A DNA stretch of 64,000 nucleotides from Leptospira bandrabouensis (GCF_004770905.1 NZ_RQHT01000014.1:1054001-1118000), one strand, 5' to 3'; positions 1 to 8,681 are shown, numbered from the stretch's first letter. Notes: generated by a model not told the origin, from the letters alone. Numbers and translations: made by a program.

Positions 1-441
1 TGGTTTTTGCCAGGTATATCCATGGGAAAATCAGAAAAATCTTTTTTCTATGGATTTGGATTTCAATTCCCATTAACGGAAGCAAGGATCTCCTCTGGTT
101 TTGGTAAACGAATCGATCCATTTACAAAAAAAGATACCTTTCATGGTGGGATTGATCTGGCCGCCGAACAAGGATCAGATGTATTTGCCTCTATGGATGG
201 TGAAGTAATTTTCAAAGGTAAACAAGGTGGTTATGGAAATTTAATCATCTTAAAACATAGTTTAGGATATGAAACTCGTTACGGACATCTTTTTGATTTT
301 AATATAAATGTTGGTCAGAGAGTAAAAAAGGGCCAAAAAATTGGGGAAGTTGGACAAACAGGTAGAGCGACCGGTCCACATTTGCATTTTGAAATTAGAA
401 GAAATTCAAAACGAGAAAGACCTATTTTTCGATCTCATTAA
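1..441 (+). CDS. M23 family (LytM-type) metallopeptidase, 5' partial
   Basis: C-terminal part of a peptidoglycan endopeptidase domain; the reading frame is open to the first base, so the start and probably a signal peptide lie upstream. Zn ligands of the LytM fold are visible: H48 and D52 in HGGID, then H127 and H129 in HLHFE. The glycine-rich GGYGN turn and the GRATGPHLHFE end are typical of the family. It would act in the periplasm or outer envelope, cutting peptide cross-links or serving as a division or envelope-remodelling factor. The protein ends about 14 residues after the HLH motif, the usual domain end. It stops 45 bp before the next gene on the same strand, and no functional link with that metabolic operon is evident. 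Confidence 0.9.
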   Translation, partial: WFLPGISMGKSEKSFFYGFGFQFPLTEARISSGFGKRIDPFTKKDTFHGGIDLAAEQGSDVFASMDGEVIFKGKQGGYGNLIILKHSLGYETRYGHLFDFNINVGQRVKKGQKIGEVGQTGRATGPHLHFEIRRNSKRERPIFRSH

Positions 442-486
442 AAAAAGATTTACGACTCATATTGATTCTTGTAATTCTGGGAATCA

Positions 487-1662
487 ATGGACTTTGAAAT
501 TCCCCAAGAAGTAGAAACACTTCGCAAAAATATCCAAGACTTCATTACAAATGAAATCATCCCTCTGGAAAAACATTACGATTATGAAAAAGGTCGTATG
601 CCTGAAGACATTAACCAACAAGCGCGTGCTAAAGTAAAGGCAGCTGGTTTTTGGACTCCACATCTTCCAAAATCAGAAGGTGGATTGGGTCTAGATTTAA
701 TAGGAACGTGTATCATTTTTAGTGAACTGGGTCGTTCCCCCATCGCACCATACATATTTAATTGTGATGCACCCGATGAAGGAAACATGCATCTACTTTC
801 GATTGCTGCTTCTGAAAAACAAAAAGAGTTAATCCTCCACCCACTCATCAAAGGTGATTTGCGAACCGGTTTTGCAATGACCGAACCAGGACCGGGGGCA
901 GGATCAGACCCAACCACCTTACAGACCAATGCCGAAAAACAAGGTGATAAATACATCCTCAACGGACGTAAGTGGTACTGCACTGGAGCCAATGGTGCGA
1001 AGTATTTAATTGTGATGGCAAAAGTAAATGGGAGTTTCCGCAAAACCACCATGTTCCTTGTACCTACCGATGCGAAAGGATACACAATGGTTCGGGAAAT
1101 TGAACTTATGGGTTCTCATGGACCTGGTGGACACTGCGAACTAAATTTCGAAAACGTAGAAGTTCCTGAAGATATGATTCTTGGGCGTGTTGGTGAGGGT
1201 TTTCGACTTTCCCAAGAAAGGCTTGGTCCTGCTCGCTTAACACATTGTATGCGTTGGACTGGAATGGCAAGACGAGCATTGTCGATAGCACGAAGTTATG
1301 CGAAAGAAAGGGAAGTATTTAATGCCCGAATCGCTGACCACCAAGGAATCCAATGGATGTTTGCAGAACGAGCAACAGAAATTGAAATGGCCTTCCTTTT
1401 GACTTTGAAAGCTGCTTGGTTATTACAAAAAGGAAAAGATGCACGCCAAGAAACCTCTATGGCAAAATGGAAAGTGAGTGAATCTTTGTGTAATACAATT
1501 GATATGGGCATCCAAGTTTGCGGTGGTAAAGGATATTCAAGAGACTTACCTTTGGAATTGTTTTACAGAGATGCAAGAGCCGCAAGGATTGCTGATGGAC
1601 CATCGGAAGTTCATAAGATGGTCATTGGTAGAAACTACATTTCAGAAAAATGGGATTTCTAA
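487..1662 (+). CDS. Acyl-CoA dehydrogenase, ACAD10/11 (LvaC)-like
   Basis: 391-residue FAD-dependent acyl-CoA dehydrogenase of full family length. [11 protein letters not shown] is the flavin/substrate-contact region and [12 protein letters not shown] is the usual C-terminal signature. At the position where most relatives carry the catalytic Glu (YEGT), this protein reads ADGPSEVH, putting Asp370 there. That ADGP-EVH ending is what I remember for ACAD10/11 and bacterial LvaC, which eliminate phosphate from 4-phosphooxy-acyl-CoAs. The neighbours fit: an APH-type kinase 5 bp downstream, then a small DUF6285-like protein. The ATG at 487 has GGGAA about 6 bp upstream. Acyl-CoA dehydrogenase family: very sure. 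Specific substrate: inferred. Confidence 0.9.
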   Translation: MDFEIPQEVETLRKNIQDFITNEIIPLEKHYDYEKGRMPEDINQQARAKVKAAGFWTPHLPKSEGGLGLDLIGTCIIFSELGRSPIAPYIFNCDAPDEGNMHLLSIAASEKQKELILHPLIKGDLRTGFAMTEPGPGAGSDPTTLQTNAEKQGDKYILNGRKWYCTGANGAKYLIVMAKVNGSFRKTTMFLVPTDAKGYTMVREIELMGSHGPGGHCELNFENVEVPEDMILGRVGEGFRLSQERLGPARLTHCMRWTGMARRALSIARSYAKEREVFNARIADHQGIQWMFAERATEIEMAFLLTLKAAWLLQKGKDARQETSMAKWKVSESLCNTIDMGIQVCGGKGYSRDLPLELFYRDARAARIADGPSEVHKMVIGRNYISEKWDF

Positions 1663-1667
1663 GGAGT

Positions 1668-2699
1668 ATGGAAATTAAGGAATTACAAGAAAAAGTAGAA
1701 CTCCACTTATCTTCCGTTTGGAAAGATAATGTAAAAGTTTCCCAAATGCAACACTTAAGTGGAGGAGCTTGCCAAGACAATTATGCATTGGACTTAATTT
1801 CTAAATCCGGAAAACAGTCGTTAGTTTTACGCACAGACAAAGGAGCGAGTTTACTTTCTTCTTTGTCAAAACGAGATGAGTTTAAAGTGGCAGAGCTTGT
1901 ATACAAAGCAGGTGTTAAAACTCCAACTCCAGTTTTTTTAGAAGAAACTTCCGATGTCATAGGTGCCCCTTTTTTTCTAATGGAAAAAATTGGAGGTAAG
2001 GCTACTGGACGTTATATCACAAAAGATAAGGAACTTGATTCCTATCGTAAAACCCAGATGGTAACAGATCTGGCTTCAAACTTAGCGAAACTCCATACCG
2101 TAAAACCCAGTTCTATTTCAGATGAAGAACTTAAACAAAAGCTAAAGTTAGTCACAAAAGAAAATTATATTTCCATTGCTATTTCTGATCTAAGACAATC
2201 GTTAGACGAACTTCCCGAAGCACATCCTGCCATAGAACTTTGTTTGTTTTGGTTAGAATCAAATGCTCCTGCAATTGATGATATAGTTCTTGTTCATGGA
2301 GATTTTCGTACAGGAAACTTTATGATGAACTCTGATGGACTCCAAGGAATTTTGGATTATGAATTTGCCCATTTTGGGGACCGCCACGAAGACATTGCTT
2401 GGTTGTGTATGCGCGACTGGCGATTTGGAAGGTTGAATAAAGAAGTGGGTGGATTTGGGGATCGCAAAGATTTTTATGATGCTTACCAAAACACTTCAGG
2501 AATCCCTGTGGATCCGTTTAAGGTAACTTTCTGGGAAATTATGGGGAATGTACGTTGGGCCATAGGAAGTGCTCAACAAACAGAAAGACATTTATCTGGC
2601 AAAGACAAGGGGATCGAACTTGCTGCCATTGGCAGGCGAACTGCAGAAATGGAATGGGAAGCCATGCGACTCATCGAGGAAATCAGTAATGCAATATAG
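1668..2699 (+). CDS. APH-family phosphotransferase (LvaA / ACAD10-11 kinase-like)
   Basis: About 343 residues with the aminoglycoside-phosphotransferase/choline-kinase fold. The Brenner motif is LVHGDFRTGNFM (catalytic Asp, metal-binding Asn) and the metal-binding aspartate is in ILDYEFAHFGD. The later WLCMRDWRFG and GGFGDRK stretches match the subgroup paired with ACAD10/11-type dehydrogenases rather than antibiotic kinases. Expected role: ATP-dependent phosphorylation of the 4-hydroxyl of a 4-hydroxyacyl-CoA. I chose the ATG at 1668, which follows AAGGAG and the upstream stop, although the spacing is unusually short. An in-frame ATG at 1650 would overlap the dehydrogenase and has no ribosome site. 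Its end overlaps the next gene by 11 bp, indicating coupling. Confidence 0.88.
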   Translation: MEIKELQEKVELHLSSVWKDNVKVSQMQHLSGGACQDNYALDLISKSGKQSLVLRTDKGASLLSSLSKRDEFKVAELVYKAGVKTPTPVFLEETSDVIGAPFFLMEKIGGKATGRYITKDKELDSYRKTQMVTDLASNLAKLHTVKPSSISDEELKQKLKLVTKENYISIAISDLRQSLDELPEAHPAIELCLFWLESNAPAIDDIVLVHGDFRTGNFMMNSDGLQGILDYEFAHFGDRHEDIAWLCMRDWRFGRLNKEVGGFGDRKDFYDAYQNTSGIPVDPFKVTFWEIMGNVRWAIGSAQQTERHLSGKDKGIELAAIGRRTAEMEWEAMRLIEEISNAI

Positions 2700-3120
2700 A
2701 CCAGAAACGAAAGAACTCATTTCGACCATTCAGGATTTTTTAATGAAGGAACTTCTTCCTAAATTGGAAGGAGATGATTTGTTATCTTATAAAACATTAG
2801 TATCTTGGAATATGTTGGGTGTGATAGCCCGGGAAATAGAATCAAAAGAATTTGAATCTGACCTTCAACGAATCCAAAATTTAAATTTAAAAATTTCTGA
2901 CTTAGATACAAAATTTAAATCGGAAGATTTTGCGAATTTAACTCGAAAGGAAAAATACAATTTGCTTCTAGTTTGGAACAAAGAATTTGCAAAAACAATT
3001 CGAAACCTAACAAAAGACAAAACAAACTCAGACCTTAAGCCTGGTGGAAAAATTTGGAATTTTGCAAAAAACCAACTTAAAGAAAATTTGGCCATCTCTA
3101 ATCCGAGGTTCCAAACCTAA
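2689..3120 (+). CDS. Small DUF6285-like protein, candidate LvaB-type kinase partner
   Basis: 143 residues, helical, no signal peptide, no catalytic motif. The opening (MQYRPETKELISTIQDFL, then LPKLEGDD and a leucine-rich helix ending in REIE) resembles DUF6285, a small family usually encoded directly after an APH-type kinase and near an acyl-CoA dehydrogenase. In Pseudomonas putida the small LvaB protein is required by the kinase LvaA; equating the two is my inference. GAGGA lies 8 bp before the ATG at 2689, which overlaps the end of the kinase gene. A longer frame opening at 2569 would run deep inside the kinase and is not needed. Stop and next start abut exactly. Confidence 0.75.
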   Translation: MQYRPETKELISTIQDFLMKELLPKLEGDDLLSYKTLVSWNMLGVIAREIESKEFESDLQRIQNLNLKISDLDTKFKSEDFANLTRKEKYNLLLVWNKEFAKTIRNLTKDKTNSDLKPGGKIWNFAKNQLKENLAISNPRFQT

Positions 3121-3834
3121 ATGTCTTTATTGTACTTAGTCCGTCATGGACAAGCAGATCGCCTTGGAAAAAACTATGACCAACTAACAGAACATGGCTG
3201 GAAACAAGCCAAACTACTGGGAGAATACTTCAAAAACCAGAGAATCGAATTTGATTCTGTATACACTGGTAGCCTCAATCGACAAAAACAAACTGCACAA
3301 GGTATTATTGAAAGTTTTTCTAAAGACCAGTTTTGTATTCCAGAACCAGTGGAAAACTCAGCCTGGGATGAATTTGATTCCAGAATGTGGCTTGGTCTTG
3401 CAGCTAAGATTCGTCATGCGAATAGTAACTTTGCAAAATTATACGAATCTTATAAGAAAGCATGGGAAGAAGGAAAAGAGGAAACTAGAGATTATTTCCA
3501 AGAACTCATTCAGGTAGTTTTACACGATTGGGTTCATGGAGTTTGGGATCCTGTAGAACCTTATACATTCAAAGAATACGTGGACAAAGTTTCTTCTGGC
3601 CCGAAAGAAATACCTGACGATGTAAAAAGTACGTTAGTAGTATCTTCTAGCACACCCATAGCAATCATGATGGGACTCTCTTGTAAAATGCAACCTGTTG
3701 AATTTCCCGTATTTATGAAATCGATTACCAATTCTTCTCTCAGTGTTTTTAGAAGAGAAAAAGGCCATTGGGAGCCTGTGAGTTGGAATAACACCCCGCA
3801 CTTACAAGATCCAGATTTGGTAACTTTAGTTTGA
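3121..3834 (+). CDS. Histidine phosphatase family protein
   Basis: 237 residues. The N-terminal LVRHGQADR is the phosphoglycerate-mutase/acid-phosphatase signature with the catalytic histidine, followed by LTEHGWKQAKLLGEYF, the standard next helix. It is longer than a SixA-type protein, with a helical insertion (about residues 95-150). The start codon directly abuts the previous stop, so it is the last gene of the acyl-CoA dehydrogenase/kinase operon. A role in removing phosphate from intermediates of that pathway is conceivable, but substrate cannot be read from sequence. A strong terminator follows at 3867-3914. Confidence 0.88.
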   Translation: MSLLYLVRHGQADRLGKNYDQLTEHGWKQAKLLGEYFKNQRIEFDSVYTGSLNRQKQTAQGIIESFSKDQFCIPEPVENSAWDEFDSRMWLGLAAKIRHANSNFAKLYESYKKAWEEGKEETRDYFQELIQVVLHDWVHGVWDPVEPYTFKEYVDKVSSGPKEIPDDVKSTLVVSSSTPIAIMMGLSCKMQPVEFPVFMKSITNSSLSVFRREKGHWEPVSWNNTPHLQDPDLVTLV

Positions 3835-3866
3835 GAATTTTAAAATAAGGAATTGTAAATCGCTGT

Positions 3867-3914
3867 AAATTGGTTTGTAAACTTTGGAATGAGAACAAAC
3901 CAATTTGGTTTTTA
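3867..3914 (+). terminator. Rho-independent terminator after the histidine phosphatase gene
   Basis: A 12-bp perfect stem (AAATTGGTTTGT at 3867-3878 and ACAAACCAATTT at 3895-3906) with a 16-nt loop, followed by GGTTTTTA on the plus strand. It ends the operon that finishes at 3834. It sits against the stop codon of the convergent lipoprotein gene but lacks a U-run in that direction. Confidence 0.75.
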
Positions 3915-4607
3915 CTGCGTAAATGATGATAGAAGTTTCATTCTATTTTTAGCTTTTTGTCCCCAACCGGTTCTTGGATAATTTTTATACAAATGTTCCA
4001 TCGCAGCTAATTCTTCTTCATTCGATTTACTATATCGAATCGTGATTTTTGGTTCTTCTTGGAATTTAAAATCAACGGTAACGTGAAAACTTCCCATAAA
4101 TACAACAGTGCCTGGTTGTAGATCGACCCTTGTTTTTGCGACATCGTTTCGGTCAAAATCGATATCAATTTTTGTAGGTTGTTTTGTACTTCCAAAGGAA
4201 AAGTCCGATGCACCACGATTCAAAAGATGGACTGCATCATAAATTTCATACTGCCCTTCCTTTAGATTTTGGAAATAATAATAGTGCTCCGAACTCTCAT
4301 TGTATTCAAAAGTTTTTTCTCCCTTGCGAAGAGTTACCTTTTGAAACCTTGGATCAATCAACTCATCTAAAATCATCTCATCTTTAACTATTGTCATGTG
4401 AAGAATGATAAGACTACTCTGTGCATTTTTGGGTCCAAAACTAGAACATTCCGGAAAGAGATAAGTAATTAAAAATAAAATTAAAACCTTCCGGAAAATT
4501 CCCGAAGTGATCTTTTCAAACTTTGAAATTTTTTTACCTGATGGATTTGATTCTCCATCAATATCGGAACGTTTTTCTGAAGGATCTTCGTAAGAATTAG
4601 AACTCAT
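3912..4607 (-). CDS. Putative lipoprotein of unknown function
   Basis: 231 residues; family not recognised. A hydrophilic, charged N-terminus of about 38 residues precedes a hydrophobic stretch (VLILFLITYLFPECSS) ending in a lipobox-like LFPEC, so the true start may lie further inside. The mature part is beta-rich and hydrophilic with a YYYFQNLKEGQYEIYDAVHLL segment reminiscent of a small immunoglobulin-like or carboxypeptidase-regulatory fold, but this is only an impression. The C-terminus has a basic YKNYPRTGWGQKAKNR stretch. Last gene of a minus-strand run (Nudix, acylphosphatase, aldo/keto reductase), 14 bp after the reductase stop. Confidence 0.7.
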   Translation of the reverse strand: MSSNSYEDPSEKRSDIDGESNPSGKKISKFEKITSGIFRKVLILFLITYLFPECSSFGPKNAQSSLIILHMTIVKDEMILDELIDPRFQKVTLRKGEKTFEYNESSEHYYYFQNLKEGQYEIYDAVHLLNRGASDFSFGSTKQPTKIDIDFDRNDVAKTRVDLQPGTVVFMGSFHVTVDFKFQEEPKITIRYSKSNEEELAAMEHLYKNYPRTGWGQKAKNRMKLLSSFTQ

Positions 4608-4621
4608 TGTTTTTATTTACC

Positions 4622-5638
4622 TTAACCCATTGGGTATTGGATTTTTTTAGAAACTAGATTGATTTCCGTTAGAATTTCTTCAGACAAGATGACATCAGTT
4701 GCTTTTAAGGATTCTTCCAATTGTGCTACAGTATTGGCACCAATGATGGTGGAAGCAACATAGTCATGTTGTTTACTCCAAGCAACAGAAAGAACAGTTG
4801 CACTCATTCCATATTTTTCAGCAATTTTCATAAGTTCCGCTGTGGCAGCCAAAGTGTTTTCATTTAGGAAACGATTCGACATTCGTTTTTGTCTTTCACC
4901 TTCGGCCATATAACGAACAAATCTTGCGCCTTCCGGGGGAACAGAACCGTTGTATTTGCCTGTGAGGACTCCACCGGCAAGCGGGGAATAAGGTAACAAA
5001 GAAACTCCTTCTTTTCGACAAACCTGTGCTAACTCATCTTCGAATCGACGGTTCAAAATGGAAAAGTTATTTTGAATGGAATCATATCTAATTAAATTGT
5101 ATTTGTCGGAAGTCCAAAGACTTTTCATCAATCCAAAAGAAGTTTCGTTGGAACAACCTGCATAACGGATTTTTCCTTCTTCTTTAAGTTCAGTCAAAAC
5201 TTCCATAGTTTCGTCATAGGATACATCATGGTCTGGCCAATGCGTTTGATACAAATCAATCGTTTCAACACCTAATCTTTGTAAGGAGCCTTCAATGGCA
5301 CGACGAATATGGTATTTGTCTAATGCAGTTTTTCCTTCGCGGAGTGGGGGACTAAACCAACCGTGACCTGGACCTGCGACTTTCGTAGCGAGAATGATAC
5401 CATCACGAGGTTTTGTTTTGAGCCACTTTCCGAAAATTTCTTCAGTTCGATGCACCCAAGATTTTTGCGGAGGCACCGGATAAATTTCTGCAGTATCATA
5501 AAAATCAATTCCTGCATCATAGGCACGATCTAAAATTCGAAACGCCTCATCTTCGTTACACGAGGAGCCAAATGTCATGGTACCCATACAAATTTCGGAT
5601 ACCACCATTCCTGTTTTGCCAAGTCTTCGTTTTTTCAT
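4622..5638 (-). CDS. Aldo/keto reductase, Tas-like
   Basis: 338 residues, a complete (alpha/beta)8 NADPH-dependent oxidoreductase. The [21 protein letters not shown] opening, the catalytic Asp-Tyr in [12 protein letters not shown], Lys in LATKVAGPG and His in YQTHWPDH follow the family tetrad. The [10 protein letters not shown] segment and the [12 protein letters not shown] region closely resemble E. coli Tas. Likely reduces small aldehydes or ketones in the cytoplasm; the physiological substrate is unknown. It starts 1 bp after the acylphosphatase stop, so the two are co-transcribed. Confidence 0.9.
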   Translation of the reverse strand: MKKRRLGKTGMVVSEICMGTMTFGSSCNEDEAFRILDRAYDAGIDFYDTAEIYPVPPQKSWVHRTEEIFGKWLKTKPRDGIILATKVAGPGHGWFSPPLREGKTALDKYHIRRAIEGSLQRLGVETIDLYQTHWPDHDVSYDETMEVLTELKEEGKIRYAGCSNETSFGLMKSLWTSDKYNLIRYDSIQNNFSILNRRFEDELAQVCRKEGVSLLPYSPLAGGVLTGKYNGSVPPEGARFVRYMAEGERQKRMSNRFLNENTLAATAELMKIAEKYGMSATVLSVAWSKQHDYVASTIIGANTVAQLEESLKATDVILSEEILTEINLVSKKIQYPMG

Positions 5639-5639
5639 G

Positions 5640-5927
5640 TTATTTTTTGATTAAAAATGTTCTGAATTGATTTTTTGGATCACTCCACTCAATGACATGA
5701 TCCTTTACTTTTGCTTTTGTGGGTCCTCGTTGCATGGCTCTGTATAAATCTTCTATAAAAAGTTTATCACCTTCTACCACTGCTTCGACTTCCCCATTGG
5801 GTAAGTTTTGAGTATAACCTTTGAGTCTCATTTCTTGGGCTTTTTGGAGGACATAGTAACGAAATCCAACCCCTTGTACAGTTCCCCGTATTAAAATTCG
5901 CGCTCTTGCTTCTTCTGATTTTCCCAA
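5640..5927 (-). CDS. acyP: Acylphosphatase
   Basis: 95 residues, the normal size of the family. The active-site loop [12 protein letters not shown] contains the catalytic Arg, and the Asn of the second motif is in [17 protein letters not shown]. It hydrolyses the carboxyl-phosphate bond of acyl phosphates in the cytoplasm. The start is TTG, well supported by AAAGGAG 7 bp upstream. Lies between rppH and an aldo/keto reductase on the same strand; the association looks like simple operon packing. Confidence 0.93.
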   Translation of the reverse strand: MGKSEEARARILIRGTVQGVGFRYYVLQKAQEMRLKGYTQNLPNGEVEAVVEGDKLFIEDLYRAMQRGPTKAKVKDHVIEWSDPKNQFRTFLIKK

Positions 5928-5948
5928 AGATAGTCTCCTTTCTAGAAC

Positions 5949-6440
5949 TTACTTGGATTTAGAATTCTCTGCAATGTAATTTTGAATGGCAGATTTAAAA
6001 AGAGGGACAAACTTCTCATAGACGGCTCGTTTGAACTCGACAACGGATTGGATTGTATCTTCAATTTCCATAAATTGGACTGTTAAAAACTCTTGTTCAT
6101 GGTGGACTAAATCACACTCCTCCAAAGTTCCATCCCAATAAAATAAAATCCATCTCTGTAATTGCCCACGAAATTTTTGTAAGTGAGAATTAAGTCCCAA
6201 TGAATTAGGGAAGTCATAAGGAATCCAATCAGGATATTCAGTTACATATATTGCTTTTTTGATTCCAAGTTCTTCATATAATTCCCGTTTAGCGGCTTCC
6301 AAATAATCTTCATTTTCATCGATGCCACCTTGAGGGAACTGCCAAGAACCAGGGAATTGTACTCGTTCCCCTACGATTACTTTGCCTAAAGAATTAAAAA
6401 CTACCATGCCTACATTTTTGCGGTAGGGTTTGTCTGTCAT
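5949..6440 (-). CDS. rppH: RNA pyrophosphohydrolase-type Nudix hydrolase
   Basis: 163 residues from the ATG at 6440. The Nudix box GGIDENEDYLEAAKRELYEELG is complete. The opening KPYRKNVGMVVFN and the WQFPQGG segment are those of RppH, which removes pyrophosphate from 5'-triphosphorylated mRNA and so starts decay; diadenosine polyphosphate hydrolysis is the alternative. I prefer the internal ATG to the one at 6467 because family members begin at about this point and AAGGA lies just before it, although the 2-nt gap is short. First gene of the minus-strand run ending at 3912. Confidence 0.85.
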   Translation of the reverse strand: MTDKPYRKNVGMVVFNSLGKVIVGERVQFPGSWQFPQGGIDENEDYLEAAKRELYEELGIKKAIYVTEYPDWIPYDFPNSLGLNSHLQKFRGQLQRWILFYWDGTLEECDLVHHEQEFLTVQFMEIEDTIQSVVEFKRAVYEKFVPLFKSAIQNYIAENSKSK

Positions 6441-6539
6441 ATTCCTTAGAATGGCTCTATCATCCATTTTCGCAAGAAATTCCTTAATTTTTTGTTTCTC
6501 CGCTAGTCTGAGGTTCCAATCTTGGACTTAGGAAGTAAT

Positions 6540-7028
6540 ATGAAGATCATTTTGGTTCGTCATGGTGAGGCGGAAAACGCAAGCGGAACGATTTCTGATT
6601 CGCAGCGGGATCTAACCGACAAAGGTGTTAGTGATATTCATAAAATCGGAAAGTTTATTAAAAACTCTTCGTTAGCCGTTAAACAAGTTTACTATAGCCC
6701 TTATACAAGAACTAAACATACAGCAGAGATTCTTTCTGAAGAATTAAAATATAGCTGTGAAATGGTTCCGTCAGATGACCTATTAGCTGGTAAAGGTTGT
6801 ACCGATATTATTTCTTGTTTAGTCAATTTTACAAATTCCGACACAGTTCTGTTAGTCGGTCATAATCCAGACATCACATTTTTCGCTGCAAAACTATTGG
6901 GGAATTCCAGTGCTGCAGAAAATTTAATCTTTCAACCAGGTTCCACCATTGCGATCAACGTAGCTCGGGAAAAATTTGCACATGGGCAAATTATTTGGGC
7001 CATTTCACCAGACAATTTAGGCATTTGA
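6540..7028 (+). CDS. SixA-like phosphohistidine phosphatase
   Basis: 162 residues. MKIILVRHGEAEN is the histidine-phosphatase RHG motif at the extreme N-terminus, and LVGHNPDITFFAAKLL carries the second catalytic His region, as in E. coli SixA, which dephosphorylates HPt or NPr phosphohistidine. The many histidine kinases typical of this kind of genome make such a role plausible. The ATG at 6540 has AGGAAG 4 bp upstream; an in-frame TTG at 6522 is less convincing. Divergent from rppH. Confidence 0.85.
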   Translation: MKIILVRHGEAENASGTISDSQRDLTDKGVSDIHKIGKFIKNSSLAVKQVYYSPYTRTKHTAEILSEELKYSCEMVPSDDLLAGKGCTDIISCLVNFTNSDTVLLVGHNPDITFFAAKLLGNSSAAENLIFQPGSTIAINVAREKFAHGQIIWAISPDNLGI

Positions 7029-7049
7029 ATTTCTAATTCTTAGTAAGAC

Positions 7050-7078
7050 TTGACCCGGTTTCGATCGTAAGGTTTTTG
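7050..7078 (+). promoter_or_regulatory. Possible promoter of tRNA-Pro
   Basis: TTGACC at 7050-7055 is a good -35 box, but 17 bp later the sequence is TTTTTG, a poor -10. The position, ending about 13 bp before the tRNA, fits. Weak call. Confidence 0.3.
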
Positions 7079-7090
7079 GATTTCAGAACG

Positions 7091-7162
7091 CGGGGTGTAG
7101 CGCAGCGGTAGCGCACTTGTCTGGGGGGCAAGGGGTCGCCGGTTCAAATCCGGTCACTCCGA
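7091..7162 (+). tRNA. tRNA-Pro (GGG)
   Basis: 72-nt cloverleaf. Acceptor stem CGGGGTG pairs with CACTCCG (one G-U), discriminator A at 7162, and no encoded CCA. The D arm uses GCGC on both sides, the anticodon stem is CTTGT/GCAAG with a 7-nt loop CTGGGGG giving anticodon GGG, and the T arm is GCCGG-TTCAAAT-CCGGT. GGG reads CCC (and CCU by wobble) proline codons. Confidence 0.95.
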
Positions 7163-7181
7163 AGTTCAAAAGTTAAAGTTT

Positions 7182-7216
7182 AAAAAACCCAGCAGGCCTG
7201 CGAACAAACCTGCCGG
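7182..7216 (-). terminator. Rho-independent terminator of the phasin-like gene
   Basis: Stem CCAGCAGG (7189-7196) with CCTGCCGG (7209-7216), one mismatch, 12-nt loop. On the minus strand it is followed by GTTTTTT (complement of 7182-7188). It also contains the palindrome GCAGGCCTGC. Located 36 bp beyond the stop of the gene at 7252. Confidence 0.65.
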
Positions 7217-7251
7217 AAGAAAATTCAGGATGGTGATATACAAAATATAAC

Positions 7252-7542
7252 TTATGAAGGTTTGTTTTGATTTCCTTCTTTGACTTTATCTAAATATTTA
7301 ACTACATTATCTTTGATTTCATCAAAACGAACGATTCCCCAAGCCACACCCATTTTTACTTTTAAGGCATTGTCACTAGTATCGCTTTCGCCTTGTTCTT
7401 TCAACTTTTGAAAGTTAGTTTCAAATTTGCTTTTTTTCTCGTTTAGGTCTACAACCAGTTTCTCCCAAACTTCTTTGGAAGTCTTTACGGCTCCAATCCC
7501 AGCATTCACGATATCTTGCAGTTTGTTTTCCACATTGCTCAT
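7252..7542 (-). CDS. Phasin-like small helical protein
   Basis: 96 residues, almost entirely alpha-helical with charged heptad-like patterning, no signal peptide. It resembles the small phasin-related proteins of Leptospira and other bacteria (NKLQDIVNAGIGAVKTSKE, then a long KSKFETNFQKLKEQG helix). Such proteins coat storage granules or act as general structural or stress proteins. No polyhydroxyalkanoate gene is seen in this window, so function is not established. Own transcription unit with a terminator at 7182-7216. Confidence 0.7.
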   Translation of the reverse strand: MSNVENKLQDIVNAGIGAVKTSKEVWEKLVVDLNEKKSKFETNFQKLKEQGESDTSDNALKVKMGVAWGIVRFDEIKDNVVKYLDKVKEGNQNKPS

Positions 7543-7640
7543 CGGATGTTACTCCTTCTCTTTCCATTATTTTGCACTGCACAATAATGTCTAGAAAGAA
7601 TTTTCTGGAGGAATCTGAAATCCTGGGCTAAAATGGTCGG

Positions 7641-8681
7641 ATGCGCGTAAAAACCCTATGGACTTTTCTCTCCGTTTTGACCCTAGTTTTCTTAATTGTG
7701 AACTGTAGTAACCCAATCCAAGAAAAACCCATCGCAGGCTGCGAACGAATTCCTGGAACTCCCGGTCCTGAAGATTTGGATCTCATCCGCGATACATCTA
7801 CAGTCATTGTTTCTTCCCATGAACGCCGCAATGGACTAAAAGATATCGGAGCTTTGTTTGAAGTTTCTTTCGCTGACTCGAATGGAAAATTAGAAGCAAA
7901 AAAAATTGAAACCAATTATCCTGAAAATTTTCGTCCACATGGGATTAGTTATGCGAAAGTAAATGGTGTAGATACCTTAGCTGTGATCTCCCATACGTTA
8001 GTTGATGAAAATCCACATACCATAGAAATTTTTGAACGTTCCAAGTCAGGCAAATGGACTTTTATAAAAACTCTAAGTGATCCTACACTTACAAGCCCCA
8101 ATGATATTTTTATGAACGAAGCAGGAGAGATTTTTGTTTCGAATGATAATGGAACCAGTAATGCCCTTCGTAAGTACTGGGACATGATCGTTCGCAGCGG
8201 AAGAGCAGATGTATCTTATTATGATGGAAAAACTTTCCAGGCATTAAATGTACCTGTAATGCTTGGCAATGGAATTTATATTCGTAAAAAAGGAAATGAA
8301 GAACTTTTATACAGATCTGTATTTTCTGAAAAAGCCATTCGTGTGTATCAAGTGGAACGAAGTGTTGGAAAGATCAATTTAAAGTATTTGGAATCCATCG
8401 CCATAGGTGCGGGCCCCGATAATATTTTAGAAGATGAAAATGGAATGTTATGGCTTGCGGCCCATGATTCAACCTATAAATTCATTCGTCATGTGATGAA
8501 TCGAACGAATCTAGCGCCCACTCGTGTTTTTAAAATCAATCCAGAGAACAAAGAGGTCACTGAAGTGTATGCCAATGAAGGTGCAGAAATTTCAGCCGGA
8601 AGTACGGGACTTGTTTTCAAAAACAAACTTTTGATTTCGCAAGTGTTTGAAGATTTTCTTTTGGTTTGTCCAAGGCCATAG
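7641..8681 (+). CDS. Paraoxonase/SMP-30-like lipoprotein
   Basis: 346 residues. Signal peptide followed by lipobox LIVNC, so probably a lipidated envelope protein. The remainder looks like a six-bladed beta-propeller of the paraoxonase/SMP-30/strictosidine synthase group: HGISYAKVNG, SPNDIFMNEAGEIFVSND and GAGPDNILEDENGMLWLAAH are the repeated calcium-propeller strands, with Asn-Asp pairs that would hold Ca2+. Possible esterase or lactonase; substrate unknown. Stand-alone gene. Confidence 0.8.
   Translation: MRVKTLWTFLSVLTLVFLIVNCSNPIQEKPIAGCERIPGTPGPEDLDLIRDTSTVIVSSHERRNGLKDIGALFEVSFADSNGKLEAKKIETNYPENFRPHGISYAKVNGVDTLAVISHTLVDENPHTIEIFERSKSGKWTFIKTLSDPTLTSPNDIFMNEAGEIFVSNDNGTSNALRKYWDMIVRSGRADVSYYDGKTFQALNVPVMLGNGIYIRKKGNEELLYRSVFSEKAIRVYQVERSVGKINLKYLESIAIGAGPDNILEDENGMLWLAAHDSTYKFIRHVMNRTNLAPTRVFKINPENKEVTEVYANEGAEISAGSTGLVFKNKLLISQVFEDFLLVCPRP

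Noticed and set aside
582..1085. 167-residue minus-strand ORF inside the acyl-CoA dehydrogenase
   Set aside because: Antisense shadow: odd composition, no ribosome site, and the plus-strand protein is clearly real.
2569..2688. Upstream extension of the DUF6285-like protein
   Set aside because: It lies fully inside the kinase gene in another frame; GAGGA and the ATG at 2689 fit better.
7091..7216. Integration site at tRNA-Pro
   Set aside because: No integrase nearby and no duplicate of the tRNA 3' end seen in the window.
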